The notes below the pieces were generated by a model, which was not told the DNA's origin, did no database searches, and saw only the letters and a list, made by a program, of their open reading frames with translations. DNA of 42,472 bases, taken from Candidatus Segatella intestinihominis. Lineage in GTDB: Bacteria; Bacteroidota; Bacteroidia; Bacteroidales; Bacteroidaceae. The position numbers and the translations under genes were made by a program. Each line of letters begins with the position of its first letter. Position 1 is the stretch's first letter. The stretch covers positions 1 to 42,472 of the forward strand of contig URLG01000019.1 of NCBI GenBank assembly GCA_900548535.1, given 5' to 3'. This document shows, one piece after another, positions 8,410 through 18,000 of this stretch.

Positions 8410-9373
8410 ACTCGGCTGTGCCTCCGTAGTCGATGCCGTCGTCCTCCCACTTCGTGATATTCACGTTCACGCCATTGCTGGTTTTGCTCAGGGTGACGGT
8501 AAATTGGTATTTCTTGCCAGCTTCGAAGGCGGTAAACTTGGCATCCTTGGCTAAGTTGTAATCTCTGCCATCCACATTGACGGTGATGAGATTGCCCTCG
8601 CCCACAGCTTGTGGCACTAGGATTGCCTTATAGTTATTGTCGCCATCCTTCAGCGGCGTGATGTTGAGGTCATCGCCAGTGGCGGTTGCTATGCCAGTGG
8701 ATAGATTGACCGAGGCATTCGTCTTGAGTCGGTTGATGAGCACGCTGATCTTGGCTGCCTTGAGCGACGCATCGGTAAAGCCATTGCCTGCCATTAGTTT
8801 GATGACCATCTGGCTCATCACGTGCTTGGCATCTACCTTCACTGCATTCTCGGTAGGAGCCACGTCGGTGGTTTTGCCAATGAGCAAGTCGCCTGCCTTA
8901 TAATTCGCCTCTTGGCTCTGGTCGGCTTTCACGCTCCAAGGCATTGCCTCTACGCTGCCCACACTGGCTGCGTATGGATAATACAGATAGAAGTCGGCAT
9001 GGGTGGTATTGTCTTTCCAATAAGATTGGGTGGCAGGTGTCCATGTGCCGTTAGTATAGGTATACTTGCTATTATCTACATAGTTGCCTGATGCCATCAG
9101 GCTTGCCGCCGAGCCATCTGCATTGTGGTTTACGATGTACACGCCAATCATGTCTCCGGCTTCGAAGGCATAATCGGTAGCACGACTGCTCATCGTGGTA
9201 CTGATGTTGATAGGTAACTTCTCCGAAGGTGTCGGAGTAGGTGTAGGTGTAGGTGTAGGAGTCGGCGTCGGTGTTGGCGTCGGATCGGGATCATTGCTTC
9301 CCCCGCCTCCTGAGCATGCGCAAAGTGCTAGCAATGCACATGCCACGATGGTAAGATGTTTCATATAAGCCAT
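8408..9373 (-). CDS. Fimbrillin family lipoprotein with Pro-Thr linker
   Basis: A 321-residue lipoprotein. Signal peptide with lipobox LCAC, then a Gly-rich and (Pro-Thr)n tether at residues about 20-50, then a fimbrillin-like domain: SRATDYAFEAGDMIGVYIVNHN, LYYPYAASVGSVE, KVDAKHVMSQMVIKLMAG, and a typical end VNITKWEDDGIDYGGTAE. The family includes FimA/Mfa1-type pilins and minor tip subunits. The first possible start is the ATG at 9373; the ATG at 9364 (MKHLTIVACALLALCAC) gives an equally good signal peptide. It is the first gene of the minus-strand surface run and is preceded by a recognisable promoter, so it probably leads the operon. The Pro-Thr tether is encoded by a hexanucleotide repeat and may vary in length between strains. 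Confidence 0.87.
   Translation of the reverse strand: MAYMKHLTIVACALLALCACSGGGGSNDPDPTPTPTPTPTPTPTPTPTPSEKLPINISTTMSSRATDYAFEAGDMIGVYIVNHNADGSAASLMASGNYVDNSKYTYTNGTWTPATQSYWKDNTTHADFYLYYPYAASVGSVEAMPWSVKADQSQEANYKAGDLLIGKTTDVAPTENAVKVDAKHVMSQMVIKLMAGNGFTDASLKAAKISVLINRLKTNASVNLSTGIATATGDDLNITPLKDGDNNYKAILVPQAVGEGNLITVNVDGRDYNLAKDAKFTAFEAGKKYQFTVTLSKTSNGVNVNITKWEDDGIDYGGTAE
9228..9284. repeat. Hexanucleotide repeat encoding (Pro-Thr)n
   Basis: Repeats of GGTGTA/GGAGTC/GGCGTC type on the plus strand give Pro-Thr pairs on the minus strand at residues about 30-48 of the fimbrillin lipoprotein. The unit length is a multiple of three, so copy changes stay in frame. Confidence 0.85.
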
Positions 9374-9406
9374 ACGCTCTTCTGTTATTAGTTATAAATT
9401 TATTTG

Positions 9407-9438
9407 CAAAGATAGATAAAAAAGTTATAACTTGCAAG
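9407..9438 (-). promoter_or_regulatory. Bacteroidetes promoter for surface-lipoprotein run
   Basis: On the minus strand TATCTTTG (9407-9414) is preceded by a CTTG -33-like element about 20 bp upstream. The start codon at 9373 lies about 30 bp downstream. Confidence 0.6.
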
Positions 9439-9510
9439 TTCATAATGGTTCATTCTTGAAAAAAGTAGGATTTTAGTGCGTTTTTCTGTAGATTTATTGC
9501 TATAAAACAT

Positions 9511-9547
9511 AAAAAGAGGGCATGTCATAGACTTATGACACACCCTC
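9511..9547 (-). terminator. Rho-independent terminator after PfkB kinase gene
   Basis: On the minus strand a GAGGG..TGTCATA stem pairs with TATGACA..CCCTC around a short AGTC loop and is followed by TTTTT. It lies 16 bp beyond the PfkB stop codon. Confidence 0.8.
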
Positions 9548-9562
9548 CTCTGATTTTATACG

Positions 9563-10435
9563 CTAGTTCTTGATGATGGCATTGACGTCTTCGATGTTGC
9601 GATTGAATGGGCCATTGTGCTCCAGCTTGATGGTACACATGGCTGCTGCAAACTTGCCCGCCTCGGTAGGTGTGGCTCCCTGCAATCGCTTGTACAGGTA
9701 ACCAGCCGAGTAAGTGTCGCCACAACCCGTGGCATCCACCACCTCGTGAGGGGCATAGGCAGGAACCTCGTAGAAGGTATCGTCCACATAGATGAGCGAA
9801 CCCTCGCTGCCCAGCGTGATAATCACCTCGGTTACGCCCCAAGAGTGTATGAGCTTGGCTGCCTCGTGGGCATCCTTTACCCCCGTGATGGTCTCCATCT
9901 CTGTCTCGTTTACCTTGAGATAGTAGGTATGCTTCAGCACCTCTTTCTTCTCTTTCCAGTCGATGGCGTATACCTTCTCGTCCTTCACCTCTCGCAGATA
10001 GCCCTGCACATCGATGGATACATGGCCTTTCTTAGAGAGATATTCCACCACTTCTGGAGAGAAATCGTCGCTCAGGAGGCTACCTAGGTGATATACCTTG
10101 GCATCGATATGCTCCAACTGCTGGATGGTGAATGGATCTGCCTTGGCTAGCACTCGCTGCTTGCGCTCATTCTGGTTCTCACCATAGATGTTCTCAAAGA
10201 ATACGGTGTTGCGAGAGGCATTCAGCGTTACGTCGATACCTGCCTGGCGCATCTTTTCCACAGGTTCTGTCTCCGTAGGATCCATAGCCGTAACCAGTGA
10301 GAAACTCACGTCCTTAGGCAATTGGTTAATGGCATAGGCAAAGTAAAAGGAAGTGCCACCTGCCATGTATACGGTGCGATTGGGGGTCACTATCTTGTCC
10401 TTGGTGATGTGACCGATACAACAAATATCTATCAT
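9563..10435 (-). CDS. PfkB-family carbohydrate kinase
   Basis: A 290-residue cytosolic kinase of the ribokinase/PfkB family, which phosphorylates sugars or nucleosides with ATP. The N-terminal signature is a shortened CIGHITKDK followed by AGGTSFYFAYAINQL (the conserved GG near the start binds substrate). The C-terminal signature is VDATGCGDTYSAGYLY, with the catalytic base Asp near residue 240; the usual GAGD is GCGD here. The substrate cannot be assigned from sequence. It is a single-gene unit: a surface-protein operon lies downstream behind a terminator, and a divergent transporter gene with its own promoter lies upstream. Confidence 0.88.
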   Translation of the reverse strand: MIDICCIGHITKDKIVTPNRTVYMAGGTSFYFAYAINQLPKDVSFSLVTAMDPTETEPVEKMRQAGIDVTLNASRNTVFFENIYGENQNERKQRVLAKADPFTIQQLEHIDAKVYHLGSLLSDDFSPEVVEYLSKKGHVSIDVQGYLREVKDEKVYAIDWKEKKEVLKHTYYLKVNETEMETITGVKDAHEAAKLIHSWGVTEVIITLGSEGSLIYVDDTFYEVPAYAPHEVVDATGCGDTYSAGYLYKRLQGATPTEAGKFAAAMCTIKLEHNGPFNRNIEDVNAIIKN

Positions 10436-10456
10436 TCTTTTTATTTATTTTGGATG

Positions 10457-10464
10457 CAAAGGTA
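10457..10464 (-). promoter_or_regulatory. -7 element for PfkB kinase gene
   Basis: On the minus strand TACCTTTG lies about 22 bp before the start codon. No clear -33 TTTG is seen. Confidence 0.45.
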
Positions 10465-10505
10465 CTAAAAAACTTTGAAGTAAATTTGAATTTCCTGCAT
10501 TTTAT

Positions 10506-10536
10506 TTTGTTTTGTCCGCAAAATGGTGTACCTTTG
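10506..10536 (+). promoter_or_regulatory. Complete Bacteroidetes promoter for YidE-type transporter
   Basis: TTTG (10506-10509), an exact 19-bp spacer, then TACCTTTG (10529-10536). This matches the Bacteroidetes -33/-7 consensus and leaves a leader of about 60 nt before the ATG at 10600. Confidence 0.8.
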
Positions 10537-10599
10537 CACTCGATTTAGACATTTAGAACATTATTTTGAGAAAAAAGATAAGTAACGTATATCAGTATT

Positions 10600-12258
10600 A
10601 TGTGGTTTGATAATTTGGTCAACGTGCATTCGGCGGTGCAGGGCATCGTCATCCTTTCATTGATATGTACCCTGGGTCTCGCCCTTGGCAAGATTCATGT
10701 CAAAGGTATATCCCTTGGCATAGCCTTCGTATTCTTTGTGGGCATCGTGGCAGGTCATTTGGGGCTTACCATCGACCATAACATGCTGGAGTTTGCCGAG
10801 AGCTTCGGCCTCACCATGTTTGTGTATGTATTGGGATTGTATGTAGGTCCTAACTTCTTCGGTTCGATGCGCCATGAGGGCATCTCGCTCAATCTGTGGA
10901 GCATGGCTGTCATCTTGGTGGGCACGCTCTTCTCCCTGGGGTTGTGCTATGTATTGCCAGTGAGCTTGCCCGATATGGTGGGCATTCTCTGTGGTGCCAC
11001 CACCAACACCCCTGCTCTGGGTGCGGCGCAGCAGGCTTTGCAGCAGCTGGGGATGCCTAGCGGCGGTGCGGCTTTGGGATGTGCCGTCACTTATCCCCTG
11101 GGTGTAGTGGGCGTTATCTTGGCGATGATGCTCCTCAGAAAACTCTTTGTGAAGCCAGAGGACCTGGAGATACGCCGTGGCGATGACGACGACCATACCT
11201 CCATCGGACAATATGTGATTGTGAATCCTGCCCTCAATGGCAGCACTATCTCCGAAATCTCGATGATGACCCATCGCAAGTTTATCATCTCTCGAGTGTG
11301 GAGGGGCGATCAGGTGATAGTGCCTCAGGCAGATACCGTGCTCCATACCAACGATAATGTGCTCGTGGTAACCAATAAGGATGAGGCTTCGGCGATGCAG
11401 ATACTCTTTGGCAAGAAGGTGGACAAGGAGTGGAACAATGAGAAGGTGGATTGGAATGCCATTGATGCCAAGGTGGAGAGCCGCATCATCGTGGTTACTC
11501 GCCCTGGATTGAATGGTAAGCGACTGGGGCATCTACAGATGCGTAATAGTTATGGTGTGAACGTGAGTCGCGTATTGCGTGGTGATATCCGCTTGCTTGC
11601 CACCGATGACTTGATATTGCAATATGGCGACCGCCTCACCGTGGTGGGAGACCCTACCAGCATCGACCATGTGGAGCAATTCCTCGGCAATGCGGTGAAG
11701 ACGCTGAATGAGCCAAACCTCGGTGCCATCTTCCTCGGCATCATCTTGGGATTGGCGATAGGTACCATCCCATTGAATATCCCTGGCATGACAGCCCCTG
11801 TGCGACTCGGTATCGCCGGTGGTCCTATCGTGATGGGTATTCTGATAGGTGCCCTAGGTCCTAGGGTGCATTTCATCTCTTATATGACTCGCAGTGCGGG
11901 TTTGATGCTCAGGGAGTTGGGTCTCTCGCTCTATCTCGGGTGCCTGGGATTGGAGGCTGGTGGTCAGTTCTTCGAGACGGTCATCCGCCCTGAGGGCTTG
12001 ATGTGGGTAGGCATAGGCTTCCTCATCACGGTAGTGCCAGTGGTCATCGTAGGTTTCATCATCCTGAAGACGAAGAAGTACGACTTCGGTAGCATCTGTG
12101 GCATCCTCTGCGGCAGCATGGCTAACCCGATGGCATTGACCTACGCCAACGATACGCTGGATGGCGATACCCCTAGCATCAGCTATGCCACGGTTTATCC
12201 ATTAGGTATGTTTGTGAGGGTCATCATCGCCCAGATCATCATCATGTTCTTTGTATAA
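10600..12258 (+). CDS. YidE/AspT-family (AAE) putative transporter
   Basis: A 552-residue inner-membrane protein of the aspartate:alanine exchanger (AAE) family. The layout is typical: about five hydrophobic helices (residues about 10-185, including the motif GATTNTPALGAAQQAL), two cytoplasmic RCK_C/TrkA_C-like domains (about 205-290 and 295-365), and a second set of about five helices (375-552, including GLEAGGQFFETV and CGSMANPMALTYAND, which mirrors the first TNTPAL motif). Characterised members exchange amino acids or dicarboxylates; the substrate here is unknown. It is transcribed alone from a clear promoter and converges with the RluA-type gene 32 bp downstream. Confidence 0.85.
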   Translation: MWFDNLVNVHSAVQGIVILSLICTLGLALGKIHVKGISLGIAFVFFVGIVAGHLGLTIDHNMLEFAESFGLTMFVYVLGLYVGPNFFGSMRHEGISLNLWSMAVILVGTLFSLGLCYVLPVSLPDMVGILCGATTNTPALGAAQQALQQLGMPSGGAALGCAVTYPLGVVGVILAMMLLRKLFVKPEDLEIRRGDDDDHTSIGQYVIVNPALNGSTISEISMMTHRKFIISRVWRGDQVIVPQADTVLHTNDNVLVVTNKDEASAMQILFGKKVDKEWNNEKVDWNAIDAKVESRIIVVTRPGLNGKRLGHLQMRNSYGVNVSRVLRGDIRLLATDDLILQYGDRLTVVGDPTSIDHVEQFLGNAVKTLNEPNLGAIFLGIILGLAIGTIPLNIPGMTAPVRLGIAGGPIVMGILIGALGPRVHFISYMTRSAGLMLRELGLSLYLGCLGLEAGGQFFETVIRPEGLMWVGIGFLITVVPVVIVGFIILKTKKYDFGSICGILCGSMANPMALTYANDTLDGDTPSISYATVYPLGMFVRVIIAQIIIMFFV

Positions 12259-12272
12259 ACGAACGGTTGTAG

Positions 12273-12296
12273 CGTTACACCGTTACAGCGTTACAG
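12273..12296. repeat. Three 8-bp direct repeats between convergent genes
   Basis: CGTTACAC, CGTTACAG and CGTTACAG lie in tandem. The last copy provides the TAA stop (12291-12293 on the minus strand) of the RluA-type gene. The array fills most of the 32-bp gap between two convergent genes. No T-tract hairpin is present. Confidence 0.75.
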
Positions 12297-14045
12297 TGGA
12301 AAATCTGCCTTTCTCGTGATGGTCATTGTCTTGCCCGTCAATGGATGCTCGAAGGTGATTTCTTCGGCATGTAGGTAGAGGCGAGGAGCCTTCTCATTGC
12401 CATAGAGTGGGTCGCCAAGGATGGGGGCATTCAAACCCTCGTGATGGGCGCAATGCACTCTAAGCTGATGGGTGCGACCTGTCTTCGGAAAGAGAGCCAA
12501 ACGAAGATGATGGCGTTCTTCACTCCCTAGCACCTCATACTCCGTGATGGCCTCCTTGCCCTGCTCGTGATTCACGATTTGGCGAGGGCGGTCGAGGTAA
12601 TTGGGCATCAGGGGGAGGGAGATAATGCCACGATGGTTCTCTCCGCTTGCCAAGCGAAGTATTCGCTCTTCTGCTTCCTTATCTTTTGGGCATACGATAG
12701 CCACATATTTCTTCTGCACGTGATGATACAGGAAGGCTTGCTGCAATCGGTGATAGGCAAACTCCGTCTTGGCGATTATCATCAAGCCGCTCGTTGCCAT
12801 GTCCAGGCGATGCACGATAAGTGGACCTTCGGCTTCGGAATATTGCTTCCTTGCCCAAGCATAGATGGAAGGCTGATGAATGTCCTTGCCAGGTACAGAC
12901 AGCAATCCTTCTGGCTTGTGGATAACAGCTAGCTCACGGTCATCATATAAGATTTCTACTTGATTATATATGTGGGCGTCAGAGGCGGATGACTCAAAAA
13001 CGCTGGCAGGCAACATCCAGTGGAGGATAGGCTTGCACTTGCCATTGCATGCTGGATAATATTGCAGATGATGGCGAATCTCCTCCTTAGGGCTCTCGCC
13101 CCACCAAAACATCGCCATTTGCAGTGGCTTCAAACCATGCAGGTAGGCATACTGCAAGAGTTTTGGCTCGCAGCATTCGCCACTGCCAGCAGGAGGCACC
13201 ATCTTCAAGGCTGCCACTCGGCTGGTAATTATATTCTGATTGCCCAGTAATGCCTCGTCTCGAAATATCGCCAATAAGTCCTTGCTCTCGCCTTGATAGT
13301 TGAGCATCTGGAATTGCATGAAGAGCCATTGCTGCAAGGCATCGGATAATGTCTTGCGCAGTTGCTTCATCTGCTGTAGATTCTCTTGAAATTCAGCATA
13401 TTCCGTTTCGAGCGTTGTCTTTTCTGACAACGCTTTCTTGAGTCTTCTCAATTCTGCCTTCATAAATTGGCTTTCCTTGATCATCATCTGTTCTTCCTCT
13501 GGGGATAAACCTGAGTCATCTGTTGCTCCATTTTCCTTGGCAGCAAGCAAGGCTTCTTGCCTGCGGGCATCTCGCTTCGCCTTCGCCTCCTTCATCTTCT
13601 CCTGATAGGCGGCGATGGTGCGCTGTCGCTCTTGCTGCAAATCATGGATGATATGCTTTGCCTCCTTCATCTTTTCATCAGAAGATAAACGGGCGATGGC
13701 ATGATTCAGATTCGTGATTTCTGCCTCATGCACCTTGAAGTATCCATCGGGTTGCAGGTAGTCGAATACGGCAGGCACGAAATCTTCCCAGTCGCTCCTG
13801 CCCCCTATCTGTCCGCTATAGGCAGCAAGATAGCCTATCTCTCGCTGTTTTTCCACGATGAGCACGCCAAACATTTTGCCCTTGTCTATCTCCTCTCGCC
13901 AGTCTTTTCGCTCCGCGAGATACGCTTGCAGCTCCTTGCATACCATGATGCAAAGAGGATGCGGCTCATAGTCGAGCGGATTGTTCATTTCCTCGGGTAT
14001 GTCGATATCAGAATATCTGTTGATGTCTATTGGATGGTATATCAT
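12291..14045 (-). CDS. RluA-family pseudouridine synthase with long N-terminal extension
   Basis: A 584-residue protein. The C-terminal about 220 residues are an RluA/RsuA-type pseudouridine synthase that isomerises uridines in rRNA or tRNA: LYDDRELAVIHKPEGLLSVPG, then HRLDMATSGLMIIAKT with the catalytic Asp near residue 415, GRTHQLRVHCAHH and LGDPLYG. The N-terminal 360 residues are an extension seen in long Bacteroidales members: a globular part (about 1-110, SGQIGGRSDWEDFVPAVFDY), then a charged coiled coil (about 115-240) and a linker domain. The RNA target cannot be assigned. A -7 element (TAACTTTG) ends only 4 bp before the ATG, suggesting a leaderless or very short leader mRNA. Confidence 0.9.
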   Translation of the reverse strand: MIYHPIDINRYSDIDIPEEMNNPLDYEPHPLCIMVCKELQAYLAERKDWREEIDKGKMFGVLIVEKQREIGYLAAYSGQIGGRSDWEDFVPAVFDYLQPDGYFKVHEAEITNLNHAIARLSSDEKMKEAKHIIHDLQQERQRTIAAYQEKMKEAKAKRDARRQEALLAAKENGATDDSGLSPEEEQMMIKESQFMKAELRRLKKALSEKTTLETEYAEFQENLQQMKQLRKTLSDALQQWLFMQFQMLNYQGESKDLLAIFRDEALLGNQNIITSRVAALKMVPPAGSGECCEPKLLQYAYLHGLKPLQMAMFWWGESPKEEIRHHLQYYPACNGKCKPILHWMLPASVFESSASDAHIYNQVEILYDDRELAVIHKPEGLLSVPGKDIHQPSIYAWARKQYSEAEGPLIVHRLDMATSGLMIIAKTEFAYHRLQQAFLYHHVQKKYVAIVCPKDKEAEERILRLASGENHRGIISLPLMPNYLDRPRQIVNHEQGKEAITEYEVLGSEERHHLRLALFPKTGRTHQLRVHCAHHEGLNAPILGDPLYGNEKAPRLYLHAEEITFEHPLTGKTMTITRKADFPL

Positions 14046-14049
14046 GCTG

Positions 14050-14057
14050 CAAAGTTA
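14050..14057 (-). promoter_or_regulatory. -7 element abutting the RluA-type start codon
   Basis: On the minus strand TAACTTTG is followed by CAGC and then ATG. The expected transcription start would fall at or next to the A of the start codon, implying a leaderless transcript. Confidence 0.5.
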
Positions 14058-14120
14058 ATAAAAATATTCAATAATTATCTTCTATTGAATGAAAAAGTAT
14101 GTTTTTTGGCTAATTTTTAG

Positions 14121-14128
14121 TACCTTTG
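14121..14128 (+). promoter_or_regulatory. -7 element for DMT transporter gene
   Basis: TACCTTTG lies 46 bp before the ATG at 14175. A -33 TTTG at the right spacing is not seen. Confidence 0.5.
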
Positions 14129-14174
14129 CATCCAGAAACTTTTATAGACAATAACGATAAGATAGCAAAAAGAC

Positions 14175-15071
14175 ATGACCAAGAATAGTAACTTCTTTTA
14201 TCATCTGGTGGCTTTCGTCACGGTAGCCATTTGGGGCACCACCTTTGTTTCTACCAAGGTACTGATGCTCAATGGACTTTCGCCTGCGCAGATTTTTACC
14301 CTGCGCTTCTCCATTGCCTATGTGTTGATGCTCTGTTTCAACCATCGCCGCCTCTTCTGCGACTCCTGGAAGGATGAGGTTAAGATGGCGCTGCTCGGCA
14401 TCACGGGCGGCTCGCTCTATTTCCTCAGTGAGAACGAGGCGATGAACTATACCACCACTACCAATACCTCGCTCATTGTATGCTCCTGTCCGCTCTTCGC
14501 CACTCTACTGGTGCGCTTGGTATATCGCGACTCCAATCGCATCAATGGCATCCAGCTCTTGGGCTCCTTGCTCGCCTTCGTGGGCATGATCATCGTGGTG
14601 CTGAATGGCAGGTTTGTGCTCCATCTCTCGCCAGTGGGCGATGCCTTGGCATTTACGGCTTGCATGTGTTGGGCCATCTATTCGCTGCTGATGAAGGCGG
14701 TGTCGGGCGATTACAGTGCGGCATTCATCACGAGGAAAGTCTTCTTCTATGGCGTGCTCACCATTATTCCTTATTACCTCATCATTCCGGGTTTCCCACC
14801 ATTGGAGGTCTTCTCCCGTCCGCAGGTCATCGGCAATCTGCTGTTCCTGGGTTGTCTAGCTTCCATGATATGCTTCCTCACCTGGAACTGGTGCATCGCC
14901 AAACTGGGAGCGGTGAAAGCCACCAACTGGGTATACTTCAACCCTATCACCACCATGATATTCGCCTCATGGGTATTGGGCGAGAAGATTACCCCTTACT
15001 TCCTGGCAGGAGCCGCCTGCATCCTTTTGGGTATGTATATAGCGGATAAGAAGACGCAAACGATGAATTAG
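14175..15071 (+). CDS. EamA/DMT-superfamily transporter
   Basis: A 298-residue inner-membrane protein with about ten hydrophobic helices arranged as two EamA repeats (about 10-140 and 155-295). Conserved family features are the early VTVAIWGTTFVSTK segment, NYTTTTNTSLI at the end of helix 3, and the repeat-2 stretch WCIAKLGAVKATNWVYFNPITT followed by LGEKITPYFLAGAACILLG. Members export or import small metabolites such as amino acids or nucleosides; the substrate is unknown. The gene converges with the hybrid two-component gene, and their stop codons overlap by 4 bp (15068-15071) with no terminator between. Confidence 0.88.
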   Translation: MTKNSNFFYHLVAFVTVAIWGTTFVSTKVLMLNGLSPAQIFTLRFSIAYVLMLCFNHRRLFCDSWKDEVKMALLGITGGSLYFLSENEAMNYTTTTNTSLIVCSCPLFATLLVRLVYRDSNRINGIQLLGSLLAFVGMIIVVLNGRFVLHLSPVGDALAFTACMCWAIYSLLMKAVSGDYSAAFITRKVFFYGVLTIIPYYLIIPGFPPLEVFSRPQVIGNLLFLGCLASMICFLTWNWCIAKLGAVKATNWVYFNPITTMIFASWVLGEKITPYFLAGAACILLGMYIADKKTQTMN

Positions 15072-18000
15072 TACGTCTTCTTGCTATATTCGCTCGGGGT
15101 GCAGCCAAACTGTTTCTTGAAACTGGTGGAGAAGTGGGAGAGGGTATTGAAGCCAGTCATGTAGGCTATCTCCGATATGTTGTATTTCCCCTCTGCTATC
15201 AGGGCGGCGGCACGGTTGAGCTTGTAAGTCTTGAAGAAGACGCTAGGGTTCTCGCCAGTCAGTCCTTTTACCTTATAGTATAGTTTGGTACGAGATATGT
15301 GCATCAGCTCCGTTGCCTTGTTCACATCTAGTTCAGAGTTGGCTAGTTCTTGCTCCATGATTTTGTACAGTTCGTCCATGAAGGCTTTGTCTTGTGGCGA
15401 CAGCACCTCTTCTACGCTCTTGTCGGTTTGGGTGGCGTTGTTCAGGATGGTCTTTGCCTTCTCTCTGTTGGTGAGCAGGGAGTTGATCATAGCCAGCAAC
15501 ACCTTAGGGGTGAATGGCTTGGTAACATAGGATTCGGCGCCACTGTTCAGTCCTTCCACCTGGTTCTCTGGGGTGGTCTTGGCGGTAACGAGAATCACAG
15601 GGATGTGGCATAGCTGTATGTCTTGCTTGATGGCTTTACACAGTTCGTAGCCACTGATGCCTGGCATGACCACGTCGCTCAGGATGAGACTTGGCTCTTC
15701 CTCACGGATGGCTTTCAGGGCACTCTCTGCATCGAAGCGATAGATGACGTGATAGTCTGTTGCCAACAAGGTGCGAAGATAATGCACCACCTCGGTGTCA
15801 TCATCTACGATAAGAACCTTTGGACGGTTGTCGCTGCCATCTTCCTGCTCTATCTTATTGGCTATCATAGAATCTTTCTTGGCGGAAAGTTCCATCTTTT
15901 GCTCTTCCTCCAAGTTTCTCTTCTCGGCATCAGAATAGATTTCCTCATGGGTTGGCAATGCAAGCGTAAAGACTGCTCCCTGGCAATCCTTGCGGTTGTT
16001 GGCAAACAACTTTCCATGATGGAGAAGGGCAAGGCTGCGGGCATAGTAGAGGCCGATGCCAGTACCCCAGTTGATGGTACTAGCCGACTGGTTGTTCAAC
16101 TGATAGTAGCGCTTGAAGATGTTGTCCAGTTCCTTTTCTGGTATTCCCTTGCCAGTGTCGGCAACGGTTATCTTGACCCATTGCATCCCTTTCTTGTCTA
16201 TCTCCGAATCCAAGGTGACATCTATTTTTCCACCACGAGGTGTAAACTTCATGGCATTTGACATGAGGTTGTTGATGATTTTCTCCAACTTGTCAACATC
16301 CAGCCAGATGAGATAAGAACCTTCTAAGCCATGGCAGTTGAGTGTGATGCCTTTTTCCTCGGCATTGACGATAAACAAGTCTATGATGCGCTGCATCTCT
16401 GTAACGATGTCGCACAATTTGACATGTAATCGGAGAGTGTCGTTCTCCAGTTTGTTGAAGTCGAGCAACTGGTTTACCAATTTGAGCATTCTGTTCACGC
16501 TTCTGTTGATGATGTTGAGCAACTGTTTGTTGTGCTTGTTGATATCGGTGCTCTCGCAGAGTTGCTCCACAGGTCCTGAAATCATCGTCAGAGGCGTGCG
16601 GAACTCATGGGAGATGTTGGCAAAGAAGCTCATGTTCATCTTGTTGATGCGCTGTTCTTGTTCCTTTTCTTCCTCAGCCTTCCTAGCCATTTCCTTTTCT
16701 ATATTGATGCGTTGCTTGAATCGCATGTAGGCATAGCCTGCGCCAGTTGCCAAGAGGATATAGAGGCACCATGCCCACCAAGCGTTCCATGGCTCTGGGG
16801 CGATAGATACCTTGATGGACTTTTCGGCGATGGTGTGATTGTTGTCGTTGCCCACGATCTTCACCTTGAAGGTATAGCAGCCAGCAGGCAGGTTGGAATA
16901 ATAGGCCTCGGTATTGCTGCCAGCATCGACCCATGATTTGTCAAAGCCTTCCAGTTGGTAGAAATAGTGGATGCGCTTGTAGTCACTGTAGTCGATGGCG
17001 GAAAAGGAGATGCTAAAGCTGTTCTCCTTGTAGCCCAGGTGGATATGAGGAGAATGCTCCATGCTCTCCTCTATGTTGCCTTTTTCCTTGGCTTGTACGA
17101 GATTGTTATGCACCTTTAGGTTCTCAAACAGCAAGTTGATGGGCTGGTTGGTCGTAACGTTCTGAGGGTTGAAGATGGTGAGACCGTGGGTACCACCAAA
17201 GATAAGTGTGCCGTCTTTCAACTTGCAGGAGGCACGGTCGTAGAACTGGAAACCGCCGATGCCATCAGCCTCCTTGTAGGAGGTTATCTTATGGGCTTTG
17301 ATGTCCAACTTGTTCAATCCATACATGGTACTCACCCAGAGGTTGCCATTCTTGTCTTCCTCGATGCTGGAGATGTCAGAGCATGACAATCCAGGGATAG
17401 GCTGCATTCGATGGGTGTTGGCATCATATTTTAAGAGCCCATTGGTGACGGTGCCAAACCAAATGTTGCCCTTGCTATCTTGGAGCGTCTTTGTCGGGAT
17501 ATAGACACTGCGCTTGATACACTTCTTCCAATCAGTGGGATTTACCTTAAACTCTCGGATGACCTTCGTCTTGCCATCTATTTCCAATATCGGCTTATAG
17601 AAAGCAGATACGAGCAGATTGCCATTATTGAGGCAAATGATGCTTGGGATGAAAGTATAGGTAGATGGGAACAACTGCTTCTTGGTCATGGTTCCATCTT
17701 GATGAGAAATGAGATAGATATCCACACCTGCTGTGGAAACCCACATGTTGCCCTGCTTGTCTTGTGCAAATTCCATAGGCATAAAAATGGGATAAGAATC
17801 TACAACGCGCAATTCTCCGTTTTCATACTTACACTTGGCGACGTTCTCCACATCGGCAAGCCAGATATAATTTCTGGCATCTACATAGAGGTTGGTGATG
17901 ATGTTCTTTTTATCATCATTGCTATTTTGATATACCTTGGGTATCTTTTTGATTTGCTTGTTCTCCAAGTCATAGACATAGATGCCATCTTTCTTGGTGG

